Origin: Serratia quinivorans
GTDB lineage: Bacteria > Pseudomonadota > Gammaproteobacteria > Enterobacterales > Enterobacteriaceae
Reading direction: 5' to 3'
Length of the DNA: 64,000 bases
Assembly: GCA_900457075.1 (NCBI GenBank)
Contig: UGYN01000002.1
Location: 1,178,001-1,242,000 of the forward strand
A model generated the notes under the pieces. It saw only the letters and a list, made by a program, of their open reading frames with translations, ran no database searches and was not told where the DNA came from. The translations under genes and the position numbers were made by a program. This document shows, one piece after another, positions 55,190 to 64,000 of this stretch. Position 1 is the stretch's first letter, and each line of letters begins with the position of its first letter.

Positions 55190-56866
55190 ATGAAAATCAC
55201 TATTGGAGCCTTTATCCTGCAACAGCTCCGCACCCTGAACATCGATCGTATTTATGGCGTACCCGGCGACTATAATCTGGCGCTGCTGGAACTGATTGAA
55301 CAGGATGACAAGCTGGAGTTCATTGGCAACTGTAATGAACTCAATGCCTCCTACGCAGCCGATGGCTATGCACGGCTAAAAGGCGCCGGAGCGCTAATCA
55401 CTACCTATGGCGTCGGCGACCTGGCCGCACTGTCCGGCATTGCCGGTGCCTACGCCGAATCGGCCCCGGTGGTCTGCCTGTCCGGTACCCCGCCGCTGCA
55501 TGCCATGAAAAATCACCTGCTGCTACACCACACGCTGGCGGACGGTAACTTTGATAACGTGATGAACTGTTTTAAACAATTCACCGTCGCCCAGGCATTA
55601 ATTACGCCGGAAAATGCGGCAGTGGAAATTCCCCGCGTTATTTCCCGCGCCTGGACGGAAAAGAAACCGGTTTATTTGCAATTACCTTCTGATATTTGTG
55701 ATGTAGAAATTGAAATCACTCAGGCGGTGGCACCACCGCAATTACCCGCCAGCGACAAATATAATGTTCAACTGGCGGCAATGGCGTTGCTTGCGCGGCT
55801 AAAACTGGCAAAAAAACCGATTATTCTGGTCGACCAAATGGTGGACCGCTTTCAGCTACAACAATTGGTGATCGACGTGGCGCATAAATTCGCCATCCCG
55901 CTCACCAACATGCCGACGGCCAAATGCATTATTCCAGAAACCACGCCGGGCTGGATCGGCGGTTACAGCGGTAATCTGTCACGCCCCGAACTCTATGAAC
56001 ACATGGCGCACTCAGACTGCGTGCTGAGCTTCGGCGTACGGTTGGTGGACTCCACCACCGGCTATTTCTCGCATCGCATCCCGTCCGACGCGCAAATCGA
56101 TATTCAGCCGTTTTCAGTGAAGCTGGGAGAGACATCTTATCCGGCAGTGGCGACGACAGACCTGCTACAGGCGCTGCTAGCATTGGGTGAAGGCGTGGCA
56201 GATCATCAGCCGGCCGTGCTACCCGAAGCGCGCCATCGGCTGGCGACGCCGAGCGAAACCCCAATCGATCAGGCTTATTTATGGCAGCGCCTGCAACGCT
56301 TTATTCGGGCCGATGACGTGCTAGTGGTAGAAAACGGCACCTCGGGCGCGGCGATTGGCGGCATGCGGATGCCGGACGGCGTCCAGGTGGTCAATCAGCC
56401 GATTTGGGGCTCGATCGGTTATACCTTACCGGCGCTGCTGGGTACCATGATGGCCGCACCGGAACGGCGGCACCTGCTGTTTATTGGCGATGGCTCGTTC
56501 CAGCTTACCGCGCAGGAAGTTTCCACCCTGCTGCGTTACGATCAGAAGCCTATTATCTTCCTGATTAATAACGACGGTTACACCATCGAGCGTTACATTC
56601 TCGGCGAAAATTCGTCGTACAACGATATTGGGCCGTGGGACTACGCCAAGCTGCCTGCCGTGCTCAACACCCAGGCGACACCGTTTTGCGTGGCGGTAGA
56701 AACCACCCAACAGCTGGAGTTGGCACTGGAGCACGCCTCACGACAGGATCAATTGACCTTTATCGAAATAAAGGTGCCGATGATGGACACACCGCCGGTG
56801 ATGAAGGAGTTCTGCAACCGCTGCAATAACTTTAACTTCGGCCTGACCAACCCGCGCCGCGCTTAG
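55190..56866 (+). CDS. ipdC: indolepyruvate/phenylpyruvate decarboxylase (IpdC-like)
   Basis: A 558-residue thiamine diphosphate-dependent 2-keto acid decarboxylase. The cofactor-activating Glu is in NCNELNASYAADGYAR near 50 and the active-site pair is LLHHTLADGNFD near 112. The ThDP motif GDGSFQLTAQEVSTLLRYDQKPIIFLINNDGY is near 432-462. Enterobacterial IpdC converts indole-3-pyruvate to indole-3-acetaldehyde and also acts on phenylpyruvate; a general pyruvate decarboxylase role cannot be excluded. A TyrR-like site lies upstream and a strong terminator follows. The aldehyde product could be oxidised by the FeaB-like enzyme encoded 5.6 kb away. Confidence 0.88.
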   Translation: MKITIGAFILQQLRTLNIDRIYGVPGDYNLALLELIEQDDKLEFIGNCNELNASYAADGYARLKGAGALITTYGVGDLAALSGIAGAYAESAPVVCLSGTPPLHAMKNHLLLHHTLADGNFDNVMNCFKQFTVAQALITPENAAVEIPRVISRAWTEKKPVYLQLPSDICDVEIEITQAVAPPQLPASDKYNVQLAAMALLARLKLAKKPIILVDQMVDRFQLQQLVIDVAHKFAIPLTNMPTAKCIIPETTPGWIGGYSGNLSRPELYEHMAHSDCVLSFGVRLVDSTTGYFSHRIPSDAQIDIQPFSVKLGETSYPAVATTDLLQALLALGEGVADHQPAVLPEARHRLATPSETPIDQAYLWQRLQRFIRADDVLVVENGTSGAAIGGMRMPDGVQVVNQPIWGSIGYTLPALLGTMMAAPERRHLLFIGDGSFQLTAQEVSTLLRYDQKPIIFLINNDGYTIERYILGENSSYNDIGPWDYAKLPAVLNTQATPFCVAVETTQQLELALEHASRQDQLTFIEIKVPMMDTPPVMKEFCNRCNNFNFGLTNPRRA

Positions 56867-56870
56867 CTCC

Positions 56871-56902
56871 ATCCGCCGTTGCTCAGGTAACGGCGGATTT
56901 TC
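56871..56902 (+). terminator. ipdC terminator
   Basis: Perfect 10-bp arms ATCCGCCGTT / AACGGCGGAT with an 8-base loop, followed by T4. It begins just after the ipdC stop and overlaps the 3' end of the convergent LysR gene. Confidence 0.8.
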
Positions 56903-57755
56903 CCAGAGCTTGCACCACCTGCTGCTGCAAGGTTTGCAGTATTGGGTGGTGCCGCCTGGCCCCCAGACGTAACGCATGCGCCACGGGTGGCAAAGGCAGA
57001 CTGCGTTCAAAGTTGGCCTCGATCTGTACTCGCCGATCGACAGACTGCTGATTGAGCAGACCAATGCCCATTCCTGCAGAGATGGCCGCCAGCATCCCCG
57101 CCACCGACGGGCACTCCACCGACACCTGACAGGCAATACCCGCGGCGCTCAGGCGCTCTTGCGCCAGGCGGCGGTAAAAACAGTCCGGTCCGTAACTGAC
57201 CAGTTTCACCCTGTCTCCGGACTGATAGCGCCAACCCGGTGGTACACACCAGTGAATACGCTCCGTTGCCAGCACCACATCTTCTGCGCTCAGCGCATCG
57301 CAAAACTGTTGGTGTAGCACCAGATCCAGCGTTCCTTGCTCCAGTGCATTACGCAACACCTGGCTTTGCTCAATGACCAGTTGCACATCCACCTGTGGGT
57401 GTTGGTGGGTGAATGCCGCCAGCAAGGCAGCCAACTGAGGTAAAGACATCTGTTCCGTGGCACCAAAACGCACCTTACCCTGCAATAATGAAGGAGAAAA
57501 ATGCGCCAGTGCCCGATCGTGAGCCTGCAGAATCTGCCGTCCATGCGACAACAGTGCCTCGCCATCCGCTGTGGCAGTCAACGTCATGCCCTGACGATTG
57601 ACCAGCGTGCGCCCCAACTGTTCCTCCAGCCGTTTGATTTTCCAACTTACCGCCGACTGGCTGAGATTTAGCTGTTGTGCCGCACGCGTCATGCTACCGG
57701 TATCGATAACGCTCTGAAGCGCCCGTAAAGCATCAATGGATAAGCGCTGGTTCAT
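56883..57755 (-). CDS. LysR-family regulator of the hydrolase-GST pair
   Basis: A 290-residue LysR-type regulator: helix-turn-helix LSIDALRALQSVIDTGSMTRAAQQLNLSQSAVSWKIKRLEEQLGRTLVNRQG at the N terminus, then an effector domain. ATG 57755 follows GAGGTG; an in-frame extension upstream is not supported. It is divergent from the alpha/beta hydrolase gene, about 60-100 bp away, and convergent with ipdC. Control of the hydrolase and GST genes is the simplest reading. Confidence 0.88.
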   Translation of the reverse strand: MNQRLSIDALRALQSVIDTGSMTRAAQQLNLSQSAVSWKIKRLEEQLGRTLVNRQGMTLTATADGEALLSHGRQILQAHDRALAHFSPSLLQGKVRFGATEQMSLPQLAALLAAFTHQHPQVDVQLVIEQSQVLRNALEQGTLDLVLHQQFCDALSAEDVVLATERIHWCVPPGWRYQSGDRVKLVSYGPDCFYRRLAQERLSAAGIACQVSVECPSVAGMLAAISAGMGIGLLNQQSVDRRVQIEANFERSLPLPPVAHALRLGARRHHPILQTLQQQVVQALGKSAVT

Positions 57756-57819
57756 AGACACCTCATGACAAAAATCGGATTTACTCACCATAACTTGTCA
57801 TTGGCGTCATAGGAAGACG

Positions 57820-58716
57820 ATGAGTATGGTTTGCGTACAACACGGCAACCGGATAATCAACATGAACGGCTTAACATCTGTGCTTAATCAGCAGGTTATT
57901 GTTAATGGCCATCGTATTGCCACCGGCATACATGGCACCGGTAACCCCCTGGTATTGGTACACGGCACCCCTGCCCACTCGATCATCTGGCGGGATTTGC
58001 TGCCCAGCCTGACGGCGGCGGGCTTTAGAGTCCATATCTACGATTTATTGGGTTACGGCGCATCAGAACGCCCATTGTCGGCTGACACTTCAATTGCTGC
58101 ACAGGCAGATTTACTGATCGACCTGCTGGACCATTGGCAACTGGAGTCCACCCACGTGTTTGGTCACGATATTGGGGGCGCATTGTCGCTACGCGCAGCG
58201 TTTGGGCACTCCCGGCGCTTTCGCTCGCTGACCATCGCGGATATTTGCAGTTATGATTCCTGGCCTTCGCCAAGCTGGCGCGGCATCCGCGATAATTATC
58301 ATCAGTACGCCGTTATGGACGCCTCACAGCATGAGCAAACCCTGGCTCGCCAACTGAAAATGGCGGTGTTCAACAAATCGCGGATGTCCGGAGAGCTATT
58401 ACAGCACTATCTGGCACCGATCGTCGGCGTGGTCGGTCAACCGGCATTTTATCAACATCAAATCGCCCATTACGACGCCCGCTATACTGAAGACTTCGCC
58501 CAGCGCCTGCCTGAACTACGTCTGCCGGTGCAAATCCTGTGGGGTGAGAACGATGAGTGGCAACCGGTCAGTTACGCCTATCGTTTGCAGGGCGACATTC
58601 CCGGTGCCAGGCTGCAGGTGATCCCTCAGGCGGGCCATTTTTTAATGGAAGACGCGCCGGAAACGGTAGCCCAACGGCTGGTGACGTTTATTCATTCACT
58701 TAAATCGGGCGAATAG
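57820..58716 (+). CDS. alpha/beta-hydrolase with aspartate nucleophile motif
   Basis: A 298-residue hydrolase (284 if the ATG at 57862 is the start). The oxyanion motif HGTPAHS is near residue 49. The nucleophile elbow is GHDIGG, with Asp in place of Ser, as in haloalkane dehalogenases and epoxide hydrolases. The acid is probably in WGENDEWQPV and the catalytic His is in QAGHFLMEDAPE. It is transcribed with a downstream glutathione S-transferase gene, which fits processing of an electrophile. Confidence 0.82.
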   Translation: MSMVCVQHGNRIINMNGLTSVLNQQVIVNGHRIATGIHGTGNPLVLVHGTPAHSIIWRDLLPSLTAAGFRVHIYDLLGYGASERPLSADTSIAAQADLLIDLLDHWQLESTHVFGHDIGGALSLRAAFGHSRRFRSLTIADICSYDSWPSPSWRGIRDNYHQYAVMDASQHEQTLARQLKMAVFNKSRMSGELLQHYLAPIVGVVGQPAFYQHQIAHYDARYTEDFAQRLPELRLPVQILWGENDEWQPVSYAYRLQGDIPGARLQVIPQAGHFLMEDAPETVAQRLVTFIHSLKSGE

Positions 58717-58728
58717 GCTCAGGAGAAC

Positions 58729-59340
58729 ATGATGCAACTGATTGGCATGCTGGATTCACCCTATGTACGCCGGGTGGCAATTTGTCTGAAATTATTAGAG
58801 ATAGAGTTTGAGCACCGCGCAATTTCGGTATTCAGCGGTTTTGAGCAATTCAAAGCCATTAATCCGGTGGTAAAAGCCCCGACGCTGGTACTGGCCGACG
58901 ATCAAATCCTGATGGATTCCTCACTGATCCTGGAATACGCCGCCGGCATCACCCCCAGCGGTAAGGCTCTGCTGCCGACTGAGGGCACTGCGCGACTCTA
59001 TGCCCTGCAACTCAATGGTCTGGCGCTGGCCGCCTGCGAAAAAACGGTGCAAATCGTTTATGAACAACAGTTACGGCCGCAGGAGAAACAGCATCAGCCC
59101 TGGTTGGATCGCGTTCAGGGCCAGTTGCTGGCAGCCTATTCCGAACTGGAAAAACAATTGGCGCGAGCCGGCACTGCACTCGCGGTGATCGGCAGCGCTG
59201 AGGTCAGCGTGGCGGTGGCCTGGAGCTTCACTCAACTCATGTTGCCCGAATTGATTAGCGCCGATAACCACCCGACGCTGGCGGCATTTGCCGCCCAGGC
59301 CGAGCGGCATCCTGCATTTATCAGCACCCCACAGGTTTAA
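58729..59340 (+). CDS. glutathione S-transferase family protein
   Basis: A 203-residue GST-like protein. The thioredoxin-fold N terminus is MMQLIGMLDSPYVRRVAICLKLLEIEFEHRAISV, with the cis-Pro-type VVKAPTLVLADDQILMDSSLILEYA that binds glutathione. The helical C-terminal domain is FTQLMLPELISADNHPTLAAFAAQAERHPAF. It follows the hydrolase by 12 bp in the same unit. Its stop overlaps the yaiW stop by three bases. Confidence 0.88.
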   Translation: MMQLIGMLDSPYVRRVAICLKLLEIEFEHRAISVFSGFEQFKAINPVVKAPTLVLADDQILMDSSLILEYAAGITPSGKALLPTEGTARLYALQLNGLALAACEKTVQIVYEQQLRPQEKQHQPWLDRVQGQLLAAYSELEKQLARAGTALAVIGSAEVSVAVAWSFTQLMLPELISADNHPTLAAFAAQAERHPAFISTPQV

Positions 59341-60440
59341 CCCGCCGAGGCGCGGGTCATACAACGTTGGCGCCGCTCATCCACCCGTTTGGCAAACCAG
59401 GCGGTGGTCAACTTGCGGGTTATTTTCGGGCTTTCCAGTTGAATGCCCGGCAGCATTTCCCTTGGCAGTTTCTTGCCGGTGGATTTCTCCGCCAGGGCAT
59501 AGACTCGCTCATACAGATCGGTGTCGGCAAACTCAGGCAAATCGCCCTTCTCCAGCGCCCGACGAATCGACGAGTCGCTCATATTCAAACGCTTGCCGAG
59601 GGTGCGTACCGCCAGCTCGGTGGTGCCCGGCTTATCGGTACCGTAGTTAATCAAATCGCCGTCCAGCGCCAACGGAATACCCGACGTGCGGCTGACTGCG
59701 CTCTGGAAGGCCGCGTTGCGGCTGGCGTACCAACCAGCATTGAAGTCGGCAAAGCGGTAAATCGGTTGGCTGTAGTTGGCCGGATAGCCCAACAGGTGAG
59801 CGATACCGAAATACATGCCGCCACGGCGGCTGAATACTTCACGGCGGATGGTGCCGTCAATCGGGTACGGATAGCCTTTGGCATGGGCTTCGGCGAAGGC
59901 AATACTCACCTGCATCGGCCCGGCGGTATGCACCGGATTGAGGCTGCCAAACAGTTTTTGCCCCATCGGCACCGAATTAATCATGTCATCAAAGATATCG
60001 CTCAGATCTTTCTCGGTGCGCACCTTATCGAGCCGCTCGCTGTAGCTCTTGCCGCTTGGTGATTTAATCATCAGGGCGGTATGCACCAGGAAGTTGGGAA
60101 TATGCAGCTGGTCGGCGCGGCGGTCGATCTCTTTCCAGGCGATTTTTGGCAGCCCCGGTACCGGCGGGTTGGCCTGGAAGGTAGACTCCTGCTCGGTGAC
60201 GGCCAGCACCGAACACAGGTTCTGGTCGCTGGGTTCAATGCCCTGCGCGGCAAAAGCGGCGGTGATATCGGTGGCCCACCCCTGACGGTCTGCGGTGTTG
60301 GCCGGCATTAACCGCACCAGTTGGGCTTTGACGTCTGCCGGACGTTGCACCGGCGTAGTGGTCGTGGTTTTGGTGCTACAACCGGCCAGCACCAACAGTG
60401 CCCCCAGGCTCAATGGCTTGATAAAATGGCGAATTAGCAT
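59337..60440 (-). CDS. yaiW: DUF1615 outer-membrane lipoprotein YaiW
   Basis: A 367-residue lipoprotein (lipobox LVLAGC, Cys at residue 21) closely matching E. coli YaiW: LCSVLAVTEQESTFQANPPVPGLPKIAWKEIDRRADQLHIPNFLVHTALMIKSPSGKSYSERL and the C-terminal LPREMLPGIQLESPKITRKLTTAWFAKRVDERRQRCM. E. coli YaiW is surface-exposed and linked to SbmA-dependent uptake of antimicrobial peptides; in this window no sbmA follows, unlike E. coli. Confidence 0.93.
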   Translation of the reverse strand: MLIRHFIKPLSLGALLVLAGCSTKTTTTTPVQRPADVKAQLVRLMPANTADRQGWATDITAAFAAQGIEPSDQNLCSVLAVTEQESTFQANPPVPGLPKIAWKEIDRRADQLHIPNFLVHTALMIKSPSGKSYSERLDKVRTEKDLSDIFDDMINSVPMGQKLFGSLNPVHTAGPMQVSIAFAEAHAKGYPYPIDGTIRREVFSRRGGMYFGIAHLLGYPANYSQPIYRFADFNAGWYASRNAAFQSAVSRTSGIPLALDGDLINYGTDKPGTTELAVRTLGKRLNMSDSSIRRALEKGDLPEFADTDLYERVYALAEKSTGKKLPREMLPGIQLESPKITRKLTTAWFAKRVDERRQRCMTRASAG

Positions 60441-60646
60441 CTTTTCCCTGATCTTTTAGCATAAACTGCACTGACGTTAGCCCAGGCTGGGACGGTGATC
60501 CAGTTTAAATATGCCAATCCTCTCGTACGGCCACCAGGAAAATGCACTTTGATGATCTCAGGCATGTTCAAAGCGCCCTTAAACATGTATTTTATATGCA
60601 ACATATAGAATCGTAATGCGGCAACGCAGAACCCAAGGAGTGATAG

Positions 60647-61507
60647 ATGAACCAACTGCTTTGTTATAAAACCCTGCCTGAATGGAACAGCACCACGCTA
60701 CCGGAAAGTTTCCAGCAAAAGCACAACACCCAGAGCGGCACCTGGGCCAAACTCAGGCTACTGAGCGGGACATTGACCTTCGCACTGATGAACGAACAGG
60801 GCGAAACTACCGAAACCTGGCAGTTCAGCCCCGAGAGCCAACCGCCGTTTATCGAGCCGCAGCAATGGCACCGCATCGTTTCATTCTCCGATGATATGAC
60901 CTGCCAACTGGCTTTCTATTGCTCGCCGGAAGATTACTATCACAAGAAATACCAGCTGACGCGTACCCACTCCGAAGTGATTGAGGCCGTACAGCAGATC
61001 GCGCCCGGTAAGATGCTGGATCTGGGCTGCGGCGGCGGACGCAACTCGCTTTATCTCAACCTGAAAGGCTTTGACGTCACCGCCTGGGACAAACATGGCC
61101 CGTCGATCGATAACCTCAACGGCATCATCGATAGCGAAGGTTTGTCGCACATTCGCGCCAGCGTGCAGGATCTCAATACTGATACTTTCAGCGGCGAATA
61201 CGACTTTATCCTTTCTACCGTGGTGTTGATGTTCCTCAACCCGGCGCAGATCCCGCGGCTGGTGAAAAACATGCAGGACAGTACCGTCGACGGCGGTTAC
61301 AACCTGATCGTCGCGGCGATGGATACCCCGGATTACCCTTGCAGCCTGCCCTTCCCATTCACTTTTAAACCGGGTGAGTTGAAAGACTATTACGCCGGGT
61401 GGGAAGTGCTTAAGTACAACGAGGACGTTGGCCAACTGCACAAAACCGATGCCGCCGGTAATCGCATTTCGCTGCGTTTCGCCACGCTGCTGGCACGTAA
61501 GCCATAA
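60647..61507 (+). CDS. tehB: tellurite resistance methyltransferase TehB
   Basis: A 286-residue SAM-dependent methyltransferase. The N-terminal about 95 residues ([33 protein letters not shown]...[20 protein letters not shown]) form the extra domain found in long TehB proteins such as that of Haemophilus. Then the methyltransferase motif [16 protein letters not shown] and [15 protein letters not shown] follow. TehB methylates or detoxifies tellurite and is found in many enterobacteria. No tehA is adjacent. Confidence 0.92.
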   Translation: MNQLLCYKTLPEWNSTTLPESFQQKHNTQSGTWAKLRLLSGTLTFALMNEQGETTETWQFSPESQPPFIEPQQWHRIVSFSDDMTCQLAFYCSPEDYYHKKYQLTRTHSEVIEAVQQIAPGKMLDLGCGGGRNSLYLNLKGFDVTAWDKHGPSIDNLNGIIDSEGLSHIRASVQDLNTDTFSGEYDFILSTVVLMFLNPAQIPRLVKNMQDSTVDGGYNLIVAAMDTPDYPCSLPFPFTFKPGELKDYYAGWEVLKYNEDVGQLHKTDAAGNRISLRFATLLARKP

Positions 61508-61660
61508 CCCCTGTCTGCCTGCGCGTAACTGATGGCGAAATACGGCAATCAACATGAAGTTTATTACGTTGCCAACCCGCCCCCGCGGCGTTAGGATCGC
61601 GCCCGGCTACGGGTGTAGCCAGTGTTATTGGCTGTCAGTTCCGCGCATGGAGAGGTTATT

Positions 61661-62299
61661 GTGTTAGAAAGTTTTGGCGTCCTGAATCTTTGGACCTATC
61701 TGGCCGGGGTGATTTTTATCATCATCCTGCCGGGCCCGAATACGTTGTATGTGTTGAAAACCGGCGTAACACGCGGTGTGCGGGCCGGCTATACCGCCGC
61801 GCTGGGCGTGTTTATCGGTGATGCAATCCTGATTTTCTGCGCCTATATTGGCGTGGCCTCGCTGATCCGCACCACGCCGTTTCTGTTTACCCTGGTGCGT
61901 TTTCTCGGCGCGATTTACCTGCTGTTCCTGGGTGCCAAGATTCTCTACGCCACCTTTATCCAGAAAAATGCCGAGCAGCATCAACAGATTGAAGGCAGCC
62001 ACAGCATTCTGCGCAAATCGCTGACGCTCAGCCTGACCAATCCGAAAGCGATCCTGTTTTATGTGTCGTTCTTCGTACAGTTTATCGATTTCAACTATGC
62101 CCACACCGGTCTGTCGTTCACCATTCTGGCGTTGATCCTCGAATCGGTCAGTTTTATCTACATGACCACGCTGATCTTTTCCGGCGCGATGCTGGCGCAC
62201 TTCTTTAACCACAAGAAAGGCCTGGCAAAACTGGGCAATGGTCTGATTGGCCTGCTGTTCCTCGGCTTCGCCACCCGCCTGGCGACCCTCAGCTCCTGA
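61661..62299 (+). CDS. leuE: leucine efflux protein LeuE (LysE/RhtB family)
   Basis: A 212-residue inner-membrane amino acid exporter with six hydrophobic segments, the same length as E. coli LeuE. The GTG start at 61661 ([16 protein letters not shown]) follows GGAGAGG and aligns with the family; an ATG-type extension to 61622 does not. The motif [13 protein letters not shown] and [21 protein letters not shown] are hallmarks. Confidence 0.93.
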   Translation: MLESFGVLNLWTYLAGVIFIIILPGPNTLYVLKTGVTRGVRAGYTAALGVFIGDAILIFCAYIGVASLIRTTPFLFTLVRFLGAIYLLFLGAKILYATFIQKNAEQHQQIEGSHSILRKSLTLSLTNPKAILFYVSFFVQFIDFNYAHTGLSFTILALILESVSFIYMTTLIFSGAMLAHFFNHKKGLAKLGNGLIGLLFLGFATRLATLSS

Positions 62300-62309
62300 T
62301 CCCGCCGAT

Positions 62310-62334
62310 TAACGGCTGACTCATTCAGCCGTTA
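62310..62334 (+). terminator. leuE terminator-like stem-loop
   Basis: Perfect 10-bp arms TAACGGCTGA / TCAGCCGTTA with a 5-base loop begin 11 bases after the leuE stop. The following sequence is TGTCACG, without a long T tract. Confidence 0.6.
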
Positions 62335-62354
62335 TGTCACGCAGAGCAAACCGA

Positions 62355-62436
62355 TTGTCAGGCAGACAAAAGTCCTGCCGCTGGGCCTGCTGTAGACTTT
62401 TAAGGTTAATGATAGCGACCTTTTTTGTCTGACAGG
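62355..62436. promoter_or_regulatory. inverted repeat upstream of feaB
   Basis: TTGTCAGGCAGACAAAAG at 62355-62372 and TTTTGTCTGACAGG at 62423-62436 form an imperfect inverted repeat flanking the feaB promoter area; the right arm overlaps its ribosome site. Looping by an unknown regulator is conceivable. Confidence 0.3.
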
Positions 62437-62443
62437 AGGGCGT

Positions 62444-63943
62444 ATGCCTGACAACACCCTAGCAGTGATGGACAGCGTTTCACGTTTTCTCGATCGTCAT
62501 CATGGGCTGTATATTGACGGCCAATGGTGCGAGTCCAGTGCCGAACATCGGTTGGCGGTATTTAACCCCGCTGACGGAAAACAAATTTCCTCCACCGCCG
62601 ACGCCAACGCACAGGACGTCGCGCGTGCCGTACAATCTGCCCACCAGGCTTTCACCTCCGGAGTCTGGGCACAACGTTTACCCGCCGAGCGCGAGCGCAT
62701 TCTACTGCGCTATGCCGACCTGCTTGAACAACACACCGAAGAGCTGGCCCAGTTGGAAACGCTGGAGCAGGGTAAGTCTATCAATATTGCCCGCATGTTC
62801 GAGGTCGGCTGCACGCTGAACTGGATGCGCTACACCGCCGGGCTGACCACAAAAATCACCGGCCAAACCCTGGACGTGTCAATCCCGATGCCGCCGGGCG
62901 CCAAATATCAGGTGTACACCCGTAAAGAGCCGATTGGCGTGGTGGCCGGTATCGTGCCGTGGAACTTCCCGCTAATGATCGGCATGTGGAAGGTAATGCC
63001 AGCGTTGGCGGCGGGCTGCTCTATCGTCATCAAACCGTCTGAAACCACCCCGCTCACCCTGCTGCGCATGGCCGAACTGGCTACCGAGGCCGGTATTCCG
63101 CCGGGCGTATTTAACGTGGTAACCGGCAAAGGCACCGGCTGTGGCAAGGCACTGACCGAACACCCGTTGATCGCCAAAGTGAGCTTCACCGGCTCCACAC
63201 CGGTGGGTAAAGGCATCGCGCGGGCGGCGGCAGATCGCCTGACACGCGTCACGCTGGAGCTGGGCGGTAAAAACCCGGCCATCGTGCTGAAAGACGCCGA
63301 TCAACAACAGGTTATCGAAGGCCTGATGGCGGGCAGTTTCCTCAATCAGGGCCAGGTGTGCGCCGCCAGTTCACGGATTTATATTGAAGCACCGATCTAC
63401 GACAGCCTGGTTGCCGGGTTCGAGCAGGCGGTGAAGTCACTGACCGTCGGGCCGGGCATGGATGCCAATGCGCAGATCAACCCACTGGTCTCCAGCGATC
63501 ACCGGAATAAAGTGGCGGCCTATCTGGACGACGCCAGATCCAAGCATGCGGAACTGATCAGCGGCGCAGCCGGACCGGACTCACAAGGGTTCTATATTCC
63601 GCCGACGCTGGTGATAAACCCGGATGATCAGTTGAATCTGGCACGCGAAGAAGTGTTTGGCCCGGTGGTGAATCTGATCCGGGTGGCGGACGCCGAAGAA
63701 GCGCTGAGCAAAGCCAACGACACCGATTACGGCCTGACCGCCAGCCTGTGGACCACCAGCCTGCAGGCAGCAATGGCTTATACGCCACGCATTCAGGCCG
63801 GTACGGTCTGGGTCAACACCCATACGTTGATCGACGCCAACATGCCTTTTGGCGGCTTTAAACAATCGGGTAGCGGCCGCGACTTCGGCCCGGACTGGCT
63901 GGATGCCTATACCGAATCCAAATCGGTGTGCATTCGTTACTAA
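62444..63943 (+). CDS. feaB: phenylacetaldehyde dehydrogenase FeaB (PadA)
   Basis: A 499-residue NAD-dependent aldehyde dehydrogenase, extremely close in pattern to E. coli Fea[33 protein letters not shown], the fold motif [36 protein letters not shown], catalytic Glu in [13 protein letters not shown] near 270 and Cys in [16 protein letters not shown] near 304. It oxidises phenylacetaldehyde to phenylacetate. In E. coli it works with the amine oxidase TynA and FeaR; neither is nearby. The IpdC-like decarboxylase in this window could supply its aldehyde. Confidence 0.94.
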   Translation: MPDNTLAVMDSVSRFLDRHHGLYIDGQWCESSAEHRLAVFNPADGKQISSTADANAQDVARAVQSAHQAFTSGVWAQRLPAERERILLRYADLLEQHTEELAQLETLEQGKSINIARMFEVGCTLNWMRYTAGLTTKITGQTLDVSIPMPPGAKYQVYTRKEPIGVVAGIVPWNFPLMIGMWKVMPALAAGCSIVIKPSETTPLTLLRMAELATEAGIPPGVFNVVTGKGTGCGKALTEHPLIAKVSFTGSTPVGKGIARAAADRLTRVTLELGGKNPAIVLKDADQQQVIEGLMAGSFLNQGQVCAASSRIYIEAPIYDSLVAGFEQAVKSLTVGPGMDANAQINPLVSSDHRNKVAAYLDDARSKHAELISGAAGPDSQGFYIPPTLVINPDDQLNLAREEVFGPVVNLIRVADAEEALSKANDTDYGLTASLWTTSLQAAMAYTPRIQAGTVWVNTHTLIDANMPFGGFKQSGSGRDFGPDWLDAYTESKSVCIRY

Positions 63944-63957
63944 AGAGCGCCTTCATC

Positions 63958-63987
63958 ATCAATAGCGCCGTAGAAGGCGCTATTGAT
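63958..63987 (+). terminator. feaB terminator-like palindrome
   Basis: Perfect 12-bp arms ATCAATAGCGCC / GGCGCTATTGAT with a 6-base loop begin 15 bases after the feaB stop. No T tract follows within the window, so it may be a Rho-independent terminator of low efficiency. Confidence 0.6.
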
Positions 63988-64000
63988 ACTGCTTGCGATA

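Noticed and set aside
1..64000. CRISPR arrays, tRNA and rRNA genes
   Set aside because: No regularly spaced repeats and no recognisable tRNA or rRNA sequences were seen in the window.

Overview
The window looks like a chromosomal segment of an enterobacterium of the Serratia type (Yersiniaceae). The backbone follows the Escherichia coli order proY-brnQ-phoR-phoB / sbcD-sbcC-mak-rdgC-ppnP-aroM-yaiA-aroL, with extra gene blocks inserted between these landmarks. Many proteins read as close relatives of E. coli ProY, BrnQ, PhoB, SbcCD, RdgC, AqpZ, YcaC, YaiW, LeuE and FeaB. A D-lyxose isomerase family gene, an enzyme characterised before from Serratia proteamaculans, fits the genus. The genus is inferred, not proven. 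No rRNA, tRNA, CRISPR array, insertion sequence or prophage was seen.

Layout. 1-4321: 3' part of a YbdG-type mechanosensitive channel, a small exported protein, a REP-like repeat, proY and brnQ. 4769-9069: a stand-alone MetE-like methyltransferase behind a perfect MetJ box, then a phoB-phoR-pstS-like operon behind a clear Pho box. 9271-13751: sbcD-sbcC. 13831-14447: a VapC/Phd-type toxin-antitoxin pair. 14554-15461: mak (fructokinase), frameshifted. 15672-25358: a sugar island made of an OmpR-type regulator, a six-gene minus-strand operon (RbsA/RbsC/RbsB-like ABC importer, D-lyxose isomerase, class II ketose-phosphate aldolase, PfkB kinase) and a large hybrid histidine kinase on the far side. 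25447-26840: rdgC and ppnP. 27052-31231: an OPT transporter-DUF1177-AroM operon and its probable IclR regulator; both promoter regions carry the same GTTCC-N7-GGAAC palindrome. 31535-34239: yaiA, a SnoaL-like protein, an AraC regulator, aroL and an acetyltransferase.

34329-37561 is an iron-uptake unit (periplasmic binding protein plus TonB-dependent receptor) with a Fur box. 37781-47840 is a run of mostly single genes: acetyltransferases, methyltransferases, LtrA, a phytase-like esterase, aqpZ, an XRE/MmyB-type regulator, DUF2076, a DCC protein and small exported proteins. 48015-50697 is ycaC-pirin with a divergent LysR gene. 50698-54386 holds a DeoR regulator with a VOC protein, small exported proteins and pagP. 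55190-63943 has an ipdC-like decarboxylase, a LysR-controlled hydrolase/GST pair, yaiW, tehB, leuE and feaB; IpdC and FeaB could act in sequence on aromatic pyruvates and aldehydes.

Six genes (mak, aroM, the TonB receptor, a DUF2076 gene, a DeoR regulator and a small membrane protein) are broken by one-base length changes, nearly all in homopolymer runs. Restoring one base each (two in the last gene) gives full-length family members. So many similar lesions in 64 kb suggest sequence or assembly errors rather than gene decay, so these genes may be intact in the living strain.
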